Source of the DNA: Galbitalea sp. SE-J8
GTDB taxonomy: Bacteria; Actinomycetota; Actinomycetes; Actinomycetales; Microbacteriaceae
Direction: 5' to 3'
DNA: 64,000 nucleotides
Assembly (NCBI RefSeq): GCF_030345695.1
Contig: NZ_JAUASV010000010.1
Location: 46,615-110,614, forward strand
Shown here: positions 49,883 through 58,985 of the stretch, piece by piece
How the letters are laid out: the number at the start of each line of letters is the position of its first letter
Position numbering within the stretch: the first letter of the stretch is position 1
Program-made: the position numbers and the translations under genes
Notes under the pieces: generated by a model
What the model saw: only the letters and a program-made list of their open reading frames with translations
Database searches by the model: none
What the model was told of the DNA's origin: nothing

Positions 49883-51004
49883 TCAGCGGGCGCGGCGCGT
49901 GACCGATTCGGCGAGGCGCGCGAGCTGCGCCTTCGACGACTCAGAGAGCGGGGCGTCGTGCAGCGACTCGATCGCCCGGCCGACCTGGCGGGCGATGATG
50001 CGCTCCACCTTCTCGACCGCGCCGCTGCCCTCGATCGAGCGCTGCATCGTCGCGATCTGCTCGTCGTCGAGCGCAGGGTCGCCGAGCAGTTCGTCGAACA
50101 GCCGGCGCGTGCTCGCCTGCAGCTCGAGCCGCGCGAGCGCGACGAGCACGGTGCGCTTGCCCTCGCGCAGATCGTCGCCGGCGGGCTTGCCGGTCTGACC
50201 GGGGTCGCCGAACACGCCGAGCAGGTCGTCGCGCAACTGGTAGGCGATGCCGAGCGGGAGGCCGAACCGGCGCAGCGCCGCGAGCTGCTCCGCGTCGGCG
50301 CCCGCGAGTGCGGCGCCGATCGTGAGCGGCGCCTCGACGCTGTACTTCGCCGACTTGTAGACGATGACGCGCTGGGCGCGGGAGAGCAGCTCCGCCTCGT
50401 CCCGGCGCAGCCAGGACACCTCCTCGAGCAGGTCGAGGTACTGGCCGAGGCTCACCTCGGTGCGCATCGTCGCGAACTCGCTCCGGGCGGCGCGGGCGCG
50501 TGCCGGGTCGCCGAGGCGGTCGAGGGCCACCTCGAACAGCTCGTCGCTCCAGCCGAGCAGCAGGTCGCCGAGCAGGATCGCTCCGGCACGCCCGAAGCCG
50601 TCGCGCGACCCGACCCACTCGCCCGCCGCGTGCAGCCGCTCGAACGAGCGGTGCGCCGCGGGCTGCCCGCGCCGCGTGTCGGAGTTGTCCATGATGTCGT
50701 CGTGCACGAGGGCGGCGGCATGGAAGAGCTCGAGGGCGGATGCCGCGCCCACCACGAGGCGCACCGCGTCATCCGTCGGCGCCGCCGGGAGCGGATCGAG
50801 CGGGTCGGCGGGCGCGCGCGTCGCCTCCCAGCCCCAGTAGCAGAACAGCGCACGGAAGCGCTTGCCGCCCCGCAGCAGGCGCCGGGCGAGCTCGACGAAG
50901 GGGTCGAGATCGGGGGAGATGGCCGAGATGCGCGTCGCCTGACCGTCGAGGAAGGCGTCGACCTCGACCTGTACGAGGTCCACTAACCGCGTACTCTCAG
51001 CCAC
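49883..51004 (-). CDS. idsA: Polyprenyl (geranylgeranyl) diphosphate synthase
   Basis: 373 residues from a GTG. The first Asp-rich motif is DDIMD at 102-106 (HDDIMDNSDTRRG) and the second is QLRDDLLGVFGD. KxR (GGKRFRALF) and GKPAGDDLREGKRTVL are also present, so it is a trans-isoprenyl chain elongase. The residue five before DDxxD is small (Ala), which allows C20 product length in this family. It supplies precursors for menaquinone, carotenoids or decaprenyl phosphate. The same neighbourhood holds idsA/grcC in related actinobacteria. Confidence 0.92.
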   Translation of the reverse strand: MAESTRLVDLVQVEVDAFLDGQATRISAISPDLDPFVELARRLLRGGKRFRALFCYWGWEATRAPADPLDPLPAAPTDDAVRLVVGAASALELFHAAALVHDDIMDNSDTRRGQPAAHRSFERLHAAGEWVGSRDGFGRAGAILLGDLLLGWSDELFEVALDRLGDPARARAARSEFATMRTEVSLGQYLDLLEEVSWLRRDEAELLSRAQRVIVYKSAKYSVEAPLTIGAALAGADAEQLAALRRFGLPLGIAYQLRDDLLGVFGDPGQTGKPAGDDLREGKRTVLVALARLELQASTRRLFDELLGDPALDDEQIATMQRSIEGSGAVEKVERIIARQVGRAIESLHDAPLSESSKAQLARLAESVTRRAR

Positions 51005-51071
51005 TTGCCTAGCCTAGCGAGGCGGCGGGAGCGTACTATTCAACGCACAAGGCGTGACAGAGGGGGCCGGA

Positions 51072-51464
51072 ATGCCACTATCCGAGCAGGAGCAGCGTCT
51101 GCTCGACGAGATGGAGCGCAACCTCTACCAGAACGACGCGGCGTTCGTGGCCTCGGTGGGTGGCGCCCGTCGCGCGTCCGCCCGCAGCATCGCGCTCGGG
51201 GTCGTCGTGGCCCTCGTCGGCGTCGTCGTGCTCATCGTCGGTGTCGTCGTGCAGCAGCCGCTCGTCGGCGTGCTCGGGTTCGTCGTCATGTTCGGCGGCG
51301 TGCTGCTGGCCGTCGCGCCGCCGCGTCGGCTGTCCCGCGCCGGTGTCGCGGCATCCGCCCGCCGGACGTCGACCGGATCGCGCCCCGCGACCACATCCTC
51401 CGCCGGCTTCATGGACCGGCTCGGCGAGCGCTGGGATCGGCGCCGCGAGGGCGACGAGCGCTAG
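51072..51464 (+). CDS. DUF3040 membrane protein
   Basis: 130 residues from the ATG at 51072. The start MPLSEQEQRLLDEMERNLYQNDAAFVASV is the diagnostic DUF3040 motif. Two membrane segments follow at about 39-59 (IALGVVVALVGVVVLIVGVVV) and 63-80, then a basic Ser/Thr tail. It is found upstream of mraZ in most Actinobacteria; function unknown. Two terminators separate it from mraZ. Confidence 0.92.
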   Translation: MPLSEQEQRLLDEMERNLYQNDAAFVASVGGARRASARSIALGVVVALVGVVVLIVGVVVQQPLVGVLGFVVMFGGVLLAVAPPRRLSRAGVAASARRTSTGSRPATTSSAGFMDRLGERWDRRREGDER

Positions 51465-51486
51465 CGCCGAGCACCGGCGGCAGCCG

Positions 51487-51514
51487 AAGGACCGACCATC
51501 GGGTCGGTCCTTTC
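51487..51514 (+). terminator. Intrinsic terminator after the DUF3040 gene
   Basis: Stem AAGGACCGACC / GGTCGGTCCTT (51487-51497, 51502-51512) with loop ATCG, followed by TTTCGTCGTT. Confidence 0.88.
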
Positions 51515-51594
51515 GTCGTTAATGGCCCACCGATCACGGCCCCCGACGCGCCGCGCTTCGCGATCATCCTCCACTTTCCTCCCCGCCCCGGAAT

Positions 51595-51616
51595 CCCCGC
51601 GATTTCGGGGCTTTTT
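51595..51616 (+). terminator. Second intrinsic terminator before mraZ
   Basis: Stem CCCCG / CGGGG (51595-51599, 51606-51610) followed directly by CTTTTT. The classic T-run is rare in this window. Confidence 0.8.
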
Positions 51617-51656
51617 GTCGTCACCCGGGGGCCAAGAGCGGCGAGGTCCTAGGTTT

Positions 51657-51712
51657 GTGGAGCATTGTGGAGTAAAGTGGAGGCACTGAACTCCTGTGGC
51701 CGGCGAGTGGAG
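51657..51712 (+). promoter_or_regulatory. MraZ operator: GTGGAG repeats on a 10-bp grid
   Basis: GTGGAG occurs at 51657, 51667, 51677 and 51707. The first three are 10 bp apart and the fourth is exactly 30 bp further, overlapping the mraZ ribosome-binding site. Direct TGG-repeats about one helical turn apart are the known MraZ binding pattern. TAGGTT at 51650-51655 could be the -10. Confidence 0.85.
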
Positions 51713-51723
51713 GGGGTGCTGCC

Positions 51724-52155
51724 GTGTTCCTCGGTACGCACGCGCCCAAGCTCGACGACAAGGGCCGCGTCATCCTGCCGGCCAAATTCCGCGACGAGCT
51801 CGCGCACGGACTCGTCATCACCCGGGGCCGCGAGAAGTGCCTCGTGGTCTACAGCGCCCGCGAGTTCGAGAGCGTGCACGAGCAGCTCATGGCGAACGCC
51901 GCCGGCTCGAAGAGGGCGCGCGACGCCGCGCGCATGTTCCTCGCCGGCGCGAGCGAGGAGCACCTGGACTCGCAGAACCGCGTCACCATCCCGCCGATGC
52001 TGCGGGACTGGGCCGGCCTCGACCGCGACCTCACGGTGATCGGTGCGGGCAACCGCATCGAGGTGTGGAGCGCGGCCGCCTGGGACGCCTACTACTCCGA
52101 GATCGCCACCGCCTACGCCGAGGACGAGGAGGAGGTGATCCCGGGACTCTTCTGA
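51724..52155 (+). CDS. mraZ: Transcriptional regulator MraZ
   Basis: 143 residues from a GTG. Two AbrB-like SpoVT domains: residues 1-50 (MFLGTHAPKLDDKGRVILPAKFRDELAHGLVITRGREKCLVVYS) and 78-125 (EHLDSQNRVTIPPMLRDWAGLDRDLTVIGAGNRIEVWSAAAWDAY). The DKGR and QNR motifs that contact DNA are both intact. It represses the dcw operon and itself through the GTGGAG repeats. First gene of the operon, 102 bp before rsmH. Confidence 0.97.
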   Translation: MFLGTHAPKLDDKGRVILPAKFRDELAHGLVITRGREKCLVVYSAREFESVHEQLMANAAGSKRARDAARMFLAGASEEHLDSQNRVTIPPMLRDWAGLDRDLTVIGAGNRIEVWSAAAWDAYYSEIATAYAEDEEEVIPGLF

Positions 52156-52257
52156 GCGCCGACGGCGACCCCCCGCCGACCGCTCCCTGACTTCCCTTCC
52201 CCGGAGTCAGGCGGCGAGCGGATGGGGATCACCGCCCGCGATCGGGACCGGAGCACG

Positions 52258-53223
52258 ATGGCAGACCGCATCCGTCACATCCCCGTGAGCCTCGAACGCA
52301 GCCTCGAGCTGCTGACCCCCGCGCTCGACGGGGACGGCGCCGTGCTCGTCGACGCCACGCTCGGGCTCGGCGGGCACAGCGAGGCGTTCCTCGAGCGCTT
52401 CCCGCGGCTCACGCTCGTCGGGCTCGACCGCGACCCCGAGGCGCTGCGGCTCGCGGGGGAGCGGCTCGCGCGGTTCGGCGACCGCGTGCACCTCGCGCAC
52501 ACCGTGTACGACCGGATCGCCGAGGTCGTCGCCCGGCTCGGCTTCGCGAGCGTGCAGGGCGTGCTGTTCGACCTCGGGGTGTCGTCGATGCAGCTCGACG
52601 AGGTCGATCGCGGCTTCTCGTACTCGCAGGATGCCCCGCTCGACATGCGCATGGACGCGACGAGCGAGCTCACCGCGGCGCGGGTCGTCGCCGAGTACAG
52701 CGAGAGCGAGCTGCGCCGGATCTTCTACGACTTCGGCGAGGAGAAGCTCGCCCCCCGCTACGCGAGCCGCATCGTGGCGCGGCGCGCTCTGGCGCCCATC
52801 GAGCGGTCCGGCGACCTCGTGGAGATCATCGACGCCGCGACCCCCGCCGCGGCCCGTCGCTCGGGGCACCCCGCCAAGCGCGTGTTCCAGGCGCTGCGCA
52901 TCGAGGTGAACCAGGAGCTGGCCGTGCTCGAGCGGGCGATCCCCGCGGCCCTCGACGCGCTCGCCGTCGGCGGCCGGATCGTCGTGCTCGCCTACCAGTC
53001 GCTCGAGGACCGCATCGTCAAGCGCGAGCTCGCCCGGCGCTCGACGTCGACCGCGCCGCGCGGCCTGCCGATGGAGCTCCCCGAGCACCGTGCCGAGTTC
53101 CGCCTGCTCGTGCGTGGCGCCGAGCTCGCGAGCGACGCCGAGCGCGCCGCGAACCCCCGAGCCATCCCCGTCCGTTTGCGCGCCGCCGAGCGCGTCGAGC
53201 CCGTCCGGAGCCGCGCCGCATGA
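52258..53223 (+). CDS. rsmH: 16S rRNA (cytosine-1402-N4) methyltransferase RsmH
   Basis: 321 residues from the ATG at 52258 (GGAG 5 nt upstream); an in-frame ATG at 52222 is the alternative. It starts [13 protein letters not shown], then the SAM-binding [62 protein letters not shown] and [11 protein letters not shown], all typical. It fine-tunes decoding at the P site. A small inverted repeat (CCTGACT...AGTCAGG, 52187-52211) lies just upstream. 4-bp overlap with the next gene. Confidence 0.96.
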   Translation: MADRIRHIPVSLERSLELLTPALDGDGAVLVDATLGLGGHSEAFLERFPRLTLVGLDRDPEALRLAGERLARFGDRVHLAHTVYDRIAEVVARLGFASVQGVLFDLGVSSMQLDEVDRGFSYSQDAPLDMRMDATSELTAARVVAEYSESELRRIFYDFGEEKLAPRYASRIVARRALAPIERSGDLVEIIDAATPAAARRSGHPAKRVFQALRIEVNQELAVLERAIPAALDALAVGGRIVVLAYQSLEDRIVKRELARRSTSTAPRGLPMELPEHRAEFRLLVRGAELASDAERAANPRAIPVRLRAAERVEPVRSRAA

Positions 53224-53984
53224 GCAACCTCGCCTACGCCCCGACGCGACCGCGCGTCGCCCAGCCCGCGCCGCCGCTGCGGCCGGCGCGACGCGTCGAG
53301 ATCGTGCCGAACCGGGCGCTGCGCCGGGCGCGCCCGAAGCCGCTCTACGCGGTCGTCGCGATCGGCGGCCTGTTCGCGCTGTTCCTCGGCCAGCTGCTGC
53401 TGTCGATCGGCGTCTCGGATGGCGCCTACCAGATCGCCTCGCTGCAGTCCCAGAAGGCGGAGCTCGACCGCCAGCAGCAGAGCCTCTCCGAGCAGGCCGA
53501 CGTGCTGTCGTCGACGCAGAACCTCGCGACGAAGGCGGCGCAGCTCGGCATGGTGCCGAGCGGCGGCACGCCGGCCTTCCTCGACCTCGCCGACGGCAGG
53601 GTGATCGGCACCTCGAAGGCCGCATCGGCGGCGACGAGCGGCGTCGCGACGCTCGCGAACTCGCTCCTGCCCGAGAGCGACCCGACGACGGATGCCGCGA
53701 CGGGCGCGGTCGGCGACGCCGGGAGTGCGGGCGACACGACCGCCGGGGACCCGGCAGCCGGGGAGGCCGGGACCGCATCCGGGGAGGCACCGGCCGGAAC
53801 GGCATCCGTGCCCGCCGGCACCACGGGCGCCGGCACCACTGGTGCCGGCACCACGGGCGCCGGCACGACGATCGCCGACGAGTCGCAGGACGCCCTCGGC
53901 TCGACGGGCGCGCCTGCCACGCCCACGACGACGCCGCCCGTACTCTCGACCGACGGCGGCCTGCCGACCCCCACCACCCACTGA
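53220..53984 (+). CDS. ftsL: FtsL-like divisome protein with a long low-complexity tail
   Basis: 254 residues. A basic N-terminal tail (about 40 residues), one membrane segment ([23 protein letters not shown], 43-65), then a short coiled coil ([45 protein letters not shown]): the order and place of FtsL. After residue 125 comes an extracellular Ala/Gly/Thr-rich tail of about 130 residues with GTTGA units, much longer than in most FtsL proteins. It bridges FtsB and FtsQ and activates FtsWI. Sequence similarity to FtsL is weak, so the call rests on topology and synteny. Confidence 0.85.
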   Translation: MSNLAYAPTRPRVAQPAPPLRPARRVEIVPNRALRRARPKPLYAVVAIGGLFALFLGQLLLSIGVSDGAYQIASLQSQKAELDRQQQSLSEQADVLSSTQNLATKAAQLGMVPSGGTPAFLDLADGRVIGTSKAASAATSGVATLANSLLPESDPTTDAATGAVGDAGSAGDTTAGDPAAGEAGTASGEAPAGTASVPAGTTGAGTTGAGTTGAGTTIADESQDALGSTGAPATPTTTPPVLSTDGGLPTPTTH

Positions 53985-54042
53985 TCGCGGGCCGCGAGAC
54001 GGTGTTCGCATCGCCGTGGCGCGCCGAGACCGAGGAGAGAGC

Positions 54043-55806
54043 ATGCGGATGACGCGCTCGACCCGGCGTCGCATGCTGCTGTCCACGGTCGCGACCCTCG
54101 CCGTGATCGGCGTGTTCGTCGTGCGGCTCGTCGACATCCAGATCGTGCAGGCCGACGCGTTCAACACCGAGTCGGCCGGCAAGCGCAGCGTCGCGACCAC
54201 CGTGTACGGCCAGCGCGGCGACATCGTGGACGCGAACGGCACGGTGCTCGCCGGCAGCATCATGCGCTACGACATCACGGCATCGCCGCGGAACTCGGCG
54301 GTGAGCGCGAAGTACACCGAGCAGGAGCGCACGAACGACATCCAGGCCGTCGCCGATGCGGCCGGACTGACGCCCGCCGAGGTGCGCACGAAGCTCGACA
54401 CCGCGCTCGCGAAGAACCCCGAGTCCGACTACGCACTGCTCGCGAGCAAGGTCACCCTCGAGGTGCGGGATGCCGTGCGCGCCGCCCAGAAGGCGACGAC
54501 GATCGGCTGGGTCTACACGCAGCCGCATCCGGCGCGCAGCTACCCGCTCGGCTCGGTCGCGGGCAGCCTCGTCGGCTTCATGGGAGCCGACGCCGCCCAG
54601 TTCGGCCTCGAGCGCAGCGAGAACGCGTGCCTCGCTGCGACGAACGGCTCGAGCACCTACGAGCGCAGCCTCGACGGCGTGCAGCTGCCCGGCAGCGAGG
54701 TCGTCGACCGTCCCGCGAAGAACGGGGGCACCCTCAAGCTCACGATCGTCAGCGACCTGAACTGGTTCGCGCAGCAGGCCATCACCCGGTCGGCGCAGAG
54801 CCTGCAGGCGAAGTGGGCGACCGCGGTCGTGGTGCGGGTCAAGGACGGGCACCTGATGGCCGTCGCGGACTACCCGTCCGTCGACCCCAACGACGTCAAC
54901 GCGAGCGACCCGGACGACATCCGCTCGACGTCGTTCGCCACGAGCTACGAGCCCGGGTCGACGCTCAAGGCCATGACCGCCGCGATGCTCATCGACCAGG
55001 GCAAGGCGACCCCGTACACGCGGGTCACGGTTCCGGGCATCTTCAACACCCGCGGCGGCTACATCAAGGACGTGTTCGCGCACGGGACGATGAACTGGAC
55101 GCTCACCGGCATCATGGTGAACTCGTCGAACATCGGCATCTCCGAGCTCACCGACCGCGTCAGCAAGCAGAAGCGCTACGAGTACATGCTGAAGTTCGGG
55201 CTCGGCAAGAAGACCGAGGTGGGCTTCAACGGCGAGGCGAGCGGGCAGCTCGCGCCCGCCGACAAGTGGGACAACCTGACCAACTACGCCGTCTCGTTCG
55301 GTCAGGGCGTCGCGGCGACGAGCGCGCAGGTCGCCTCGATCTACCAGACGCTCGGCAACGGCGGGGTGCGGATGCCGCTCACGCTCGTCGAGGGCTGCGA
55401 GCAGCCCGACGGCACCGTGACCGACGTGCCGACCGGGTCCGGCGAGCGGGTCGTGTCGACCAAGGCCGCGAACACGGTCGTGAACATGCTCGAGAACTTC
55501 GTCACGCAGGCCTCGATGTCGCCGCTGGTCACCATCCCCGGCTACGACCTCGCCGCGAAGTCGGGCACGGCCCAGGTGGCGAAGCCGGGCGGCGGCTACG
55601 GCAACGACCGGGTCACCTCGATCGCGGGTCTCGTCTCGGGCGACGACCCGCAGTACGCAATCGTCGTGACCATGGGCATGCCGCAGACGAACAAGGCGTC
55701 GTCGGCCGTCGCGCCGGTGTGGCACGACATCGCGGAGCAGGTCATCAAGACCTTCCGGGTGAAGCCGTCGACGAAGCCGGTGCCCACGCTGCCGGTGTCC
55801 TGGTGA
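54043..55806 (+). CDS. ftsI: Penicillin-binding protein 2 / FtsI (septal transpeptidase)
   Basis: 587 residues from the ATG at 54043 after GAGGAGAGAG. Membrane segment at 11-30, PBP-dimer domain with YGQRGDIVDANGTVLA, and transpeptidase domain with the three catalytic motifs: S306-TLK-309, S361-SN-363 and K506-SGT-509. It cross-links septal peptidoglycan with FtsW. No PASTA domains at the end. Confidence 0.96.
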   Translation: MRMTRSTRRRMLLSTVATLAVIGVFVVRLVDIQIVQADAFNTESAGKRSVATTVYGQRGDIVDANGTVLAGSIMRYDITASPRNSAVSAKYTEQERTNDIQAVADAAGLTPAEVRTKLDTALAKNPESDYALLASKVTLEVRDAVRAAQKATTIGWVYTQPHPARSYPLGSVAGSLVGFMGADAAQFGLERSENACLAATNGSSTYERSLDGVQLPGSEVVDRPAKNGGTLKLTIVSDLNWFAQQAITRSAQSLQAKWATAVVVRVKDGHLMAVADYPSVDPNDVNASDPDDIRSTSFATSYEPGSTLKAMTAAMLIDQGKATPYTRVTVPGIFNTRGGYIKDVFAHGTMNWTLTGIMVNSSNIGISELTDRVSKQKRYEYMLKFGLGKKTEVGFNGEASGQLAPADKWDNLTNYAVSFGQGVAATSAQVASIYQTLGNGGVRMPLTLVEGCEQPDGTVTDVPTGSGERVVSTKAANTVVNMLENFVTQASMSPLVTIPGYDLAAKSGTAQVAKPGGGYGNDRVTSIAGLVSGDDPQYAIVVTMGMPQTNKASSAVAPVWHDIAEQVIKTFRVKPSTKPVPTLPVSW

Positions 55807-55849
55807 CCGGTATGGTGGTGAGCCCACCGACGAAGGGAAACCGCCACCC

Positions 55850-57400
55850 GTGACGGACCGGATTCCGCCGGTGCTCCGGCCCGAGCATCCGATATCCCGC
55901 CCCCTGAGCGGACTCCTCGACGCCTTCGAGCTCGAGGCCGAGGGCGCCGCCGAGGGCGTCGAGCTCGCGGGTGTCACCCTCTCCACGGGCGACGTGCAGC
56001 CCGGCGACCTGTTCGTCGGCATCGCGGGCGCGCACGCCCACGGCGCGTCCTACGCCGCCGACGCGGTCGAGAAGGGCGCGGTCGCCGTGCTCACGGATGC
56101 CGCGGGCGCCGCGATCGCGCGGGCAGCGCTCGGAGAGACCGCGGTGCCGATCGTCGTGGTCGACGACCCGCGGGCCGCGCTCGGCGAGATCTCCGCCTGG
56201 GTCTACCGCACCCGCGAGCGGCCGCCGCTACTGTTCGGCACGACCGGCACGAACGGCAAGACGACGACGAGCTACCTGCTCGAGGCGATCCTCAAGCAGC
56301 TCGGGCTCGTCACCGGGCTGAGCTCGACGGCCGAGCGGCACATCGGCCCGCTCACCGTCGTGAGCCGGCTCACGACGCCCGAGGCGAGCGAGATGCACGC
56401 CCTGCTGGCCCGGATGCGGGAGAGCGAGGTGCGCGCGGTCGCCGTCGAGGTGAGCGCGCAGGCGCTCAGCCGGCACCGCGTCGACGGCCTGTGGTTCGAC
56501 GTCGTCGGCTTCACGAACCTCAGCCACGACCACCTCGACGACTACGCGAACCTGGAGGAGTACTTCCAGGCGAAGCTCGCGCTGTTCGATCCGGACCGGG
56601 CCGGCCGCGGTGTCGTGCTGCTCGACTCCGGCTGGGGCGAGCGGGTCGTCGAGGGCAGCCGCATCCCGGTCACGACGCTCACCGCCGACCCGGCGTTCGA
56701 CGCCGAGTGGCGCGTCGCGATCGACGACGAGCGACCGGAGTACACCGCGTTCACCGTGACCGGGCCGCAGGGACGCGCGCTGACCACCCGCGTGCCCCTC
56801 ATCGGACGGCACATCGCCGCGGATGCCGCGCTCGCGATCGTCATGCTCGTCGAGGCCGGCTTCGACCTCGGCGCGATCGACCACGCGCTCTCCGGCGGCA
56901 TCGACGCGTACCTGCCGGGACGCACCGAGCGGGTCTCGGGCGACGCCGGACCGACCGTCTACGTCGACTTCGGCCACAGCCCCGACGCCTTCCTGCGCAC
57001 GCTCCAGGCGGTGCGCGCCGTCACGCCGGGGCGCGTGATCATGCTGTTCGGGGCGGACGGCGACCGGGACAAGACCAAGCGTCACGAGATGGGCCGGGTC
57101 GCGAGCGAGTACTCCGACCTGCTCGTGATCACCGACCATCACCCGCGCTTCGAGGACCCCGACGCCATCCGCGCCACCCTGCTCGAGGGCGCGGCCCTCG
57201 CCGAGCACCCGGCCGAGACGCACGAGTACAGCCCCCCGGAGCGCGCGATCCGCGAGACCGTCGCCCTCGCCAAGGAGGGCGACGCCATCCTCTGGGCGGG
57301 ACCGGGTCACCAGGACTACCGCGACATCCGCGGCGAGCGCACCCCCTACTCGGCGCGCGAGCTCGCGCGCCAGGCGCTGGCCGAGGCGGGCTGGTCGTGA
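55850..57400 (+). CDS. murE: UDP-MurNAc-dipeptide ligase MurE
   Basis: 516 residues from a GTG. All three Mur domains are present: N-terminal UDP-sugar binding, ATPase with GTTGTNGKTTTSYLL, LTTPEASEMHALLARM and NLSHDHLDDY, and the C-terminal amino-acid domain with FGADGDRDKTKRHEM and ILWAGPGHQDYR. The specificity loop, DNPR in diaminopimelate-adding enzymes, reads DHHPRFEDP here. Microbacteriaceae often have B-type peptidoglycan with lysine, ornithine or diaminobutyrate, so this change may reflect the added amino acid (inference). It is the only complete ligase between ftsI and ftsW. The stop overlaps the next gene. Confidence 0.95.
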   Translation: MTDRIPPVLRPEHPISRPLSGLLDAFELEAEGAAEGVELAGVTLSTGDVQPGDLFVGIAGAHAHGASYAADAVEKGAVAVLTDAAGAAIARAALGETAVPIVVVDDPRAALGEISAWVYRTRERPPLLFGTTGTNGKTTTSYLLEAILKQLGLVTGLSSTAERHIGPLTVVSRLTTPEASEMHALLARMRESEVRAVAVEVSAQALSRHRVDGLWFDVVGFTNLSHDHLDDYANLEEYFQAKLALFDPDRAGRGVVLLDSGWGERVVEGSRIPVTTLTADPAFDAEWRVAIDDERPEYTAFTVTGPQGRALTTRVPLIGRHIAADAALAIVMLVEAGFDLGAIDHALSGGIDAYLPGRTERVSGDAGPTVYVDFGHSPDAFLRTLQAVRAVTPGRVIMLFGADGDRDKTKRHEMGRVASEYSDLLVITDHHPRFEDPDAIRATLLEGAALAEHPAETHEYSPPERAIRETVALAKEGDAILWAGPGHQDYRDIRGERTPYSARELARQALAEAGWS

Positions 57401-57861
57401 CGGTCGTCACGACCGGGCAGCTCGTCGCCGCGCTCGACTCCGGCGCGGGCGCGCCCGGCGGAGAGCTGCTCGTCGACGCGACCGAGGACCGGTCGTCGTC
57501 CGCGCTGCTCGCCGGCCTCAAGGCGCTCGCGGAGATCGGCCGCACCGGACGCCGCACGGTCGCCGTCGTCGGTCCCGTCGCGGGCGCCGACTGGGAGGAG
57601 CACGACCGCATCGGGCGCATCGTGGTGCGCCTCGACATCCGCTCGCTCGTGGCCGTCGGCGACGCCACCCGACACCTCAGCACGGCGGCGGGACTCGAGG
57701 GCTCGTGGGACGGCGAGGCCGTGCTCGTGGCGGATGAGGCCGCCGCCTACGATGAGGTGCGCGCGGGACTGCTGCGCGCGGACTCGATGGGGGATGACGT
57801 CGTGCTCGTGACCGTGCCGGCCGTGCTCGAGCGACTGGCGATTCGGGCGGTGACACGGTGA
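57397..57861 (+). CDS. murF: MurF-position gene reduced to the C-terminal domain (non-catalytic)
   Basis: 154 residues from a GTG, against about 460 for MurF. What remains aligns with the MurF C-terminal domain: [25 protein letters not shown]...[22 protein letters not shown]...[27 protein letters not shown]. The UDP-sugar domain and the ATPase domain with its GxxGKT P-loop are gone. The C-domain signature D-A-Y-N-A-x-P-D-S reads D-A-T-E-D-R-S-S-S. The frame is clean, codon use is normal, and it has 4-bp overlaps at both ends (murE and mraY), so it is translated. It cannot ligate D-Ala-D-Ala. Either a structural pseudo-ligase or a coupling relic; a working MurF must be encoded elsewhere. Confidence 0.82.
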   Translation: MTVVTTGQLVAALDSGAGAPGGELLVDATEDRSSSALLAGLKALAEIGRTGRRTVAVVGPVAGADWEEHDRIGRIVVRLDIRSLVAVGDATRHLSTAAGLEGSWDGEAVLVADEAAAYDEVRAGLLRADSMGDDVVLVTVPAVLERLAIRAVTR

Positions 57862-58985
57862 ACGCGCTCCTCATCGGCGGCGCCATCTCGATGGTGTTCA
57901 CGCTGTTCGGCACCCCGCTGTTCGTGCGGCTGTTCCGCCGGATCGGCTGGGGGCAGTTCATCCGCGACGACGGGCCGCAGTCGCACCACTCGAAGCGCGG
58001 CACGCCCACGATGGGCGGCATCGTCTTCCTGCTCGGCGCCGTGGTCGGCTACTTCGCCGGTCACCTCATCGCGCGCGAGCCGCTCGGCACGGCGTCGCTG
58101 CTCGTCATCTTCCTCACGGTCGGGCTCGGGCTCGTCGGCTTCGTCGACGACTTCCTCAAGGTGCGCAACCAGCGCAGCCTCGGCCTCGGCGGCTGGTCGA
58201 AGGTGCTCGGCCAGGTGATCGTCTCGACCGCGTTCGGCTTCCTCGTGCTGATGTTCCCCGACGAGCACGGCGTCACCCCGGCGGGGCGGATCGTCGCAGG
58301 CGAGCCGGTCGTGTTCATCTCCGGCACGCGCGACATCCCGTGGCTCAACCTGTTCTTCGCGGGCACGGTCGTCGGCGTCGTCCTGTTCCTGCTCTGGGTC
58401 AACGTCATCGCGGTGAGCGCCTCCAACGGGGTCAACGTCACCGACGGCCTCGACGGCCTCGCGACCGGCGCCACGATCCTGGCGCTGACCGGCTACATCG
58501 TGATCTGCTTCTGGCAGTTCAACCAGTGGTGCGACAACCCGACGGTGGACCAGACCCGGTGCTACACGGTGAGCGGACCCCTCGATCTCGCGATCGTCGC
58601 GGCGTGCCTGGCCGGCAGCCTGATCGGGTTCCTGTGGTGGAACACCAGCCCGGCGCAGATCTTCATGGGCGACTCGGGCTCGCTCGGGCTCGGCGGCGCG
58701 GTCGCGGCGCTCGCCATCCTCAGCCGCACCGAGCTGCTGCTCGTGGCGCTCGGCGGGCTGTTCCTCATCGTCACCGGCAGCGTCATCGTGCAGCGCGGCT
58801 TCTTCAAGCTCACCCGCTGGCGCTACGGAACCGGCCGGCGCATCTTCCTGATGAGCCCGATCCAGCATCACTTCGAGCTGAAGGGCTGGGCCGAGGTCAC
58901 GATCGTCGTGCGGTTCTGGCTCATCGAGGGACTGTTCGTGGCGCTCGGCGTCGGGCTGTTCTATCTGGAGTGGTCGCGGGCGTGA
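57858..58985 (+). CDS. mraY: Phospho-MurNAc-pentapeptide transferase MraY
   Basis: 375 residues, about ten membrane segments. Conserved active-site elements are [28 protein letters not shown] (DD pair), [12 protein letters not shown] and [12 protein letters not shown], with [12 protein letters not shown] (the HHH loop) near the end. It makes lipid I at the membrane. It sits between the two degenerate ligase genes with 4-bp overlaps on both sides. Confidence 0.97.
   Translation: MNALLIGGAISMVFTLFGTPLFVRLFRRIGWGQFIRDDGPQSHHSKRGTPTMGGIVFLLGAVVGYFAGHLIAREPLGTASLLVIFLTVGLGLVGFVDDFLKVRNQRSLGLGGWSKVLGQVIVSTAFGFLVLMFPDEHGVTPAGRIVAGEPVVFISGTRDIPWLNLFFAGTVVGVVLFLLWVNVIAVSASNGVNVTDGLDGLATGATILALTGYIVICFWQFNQWCDNPTVDQTRCYTVSGPLDLAIVAACLAGSLIGFLWWNTSPAQIFMGDSGSLGLGGAVAALAILSRTELLLVALGGLFLIVTGSVIVQRGFFKLTRWRYGTGRRIFLMSPIQHHFELKGWAEVTIVVRFWLIEGLFVALGVGLFYLEWSRA

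Noticed and set aside
52207..56022. 1271-codon minus-strand frame
   Set aside because: Antisense to rsmH, ftsL and ftsI, whose products are unmistakable.
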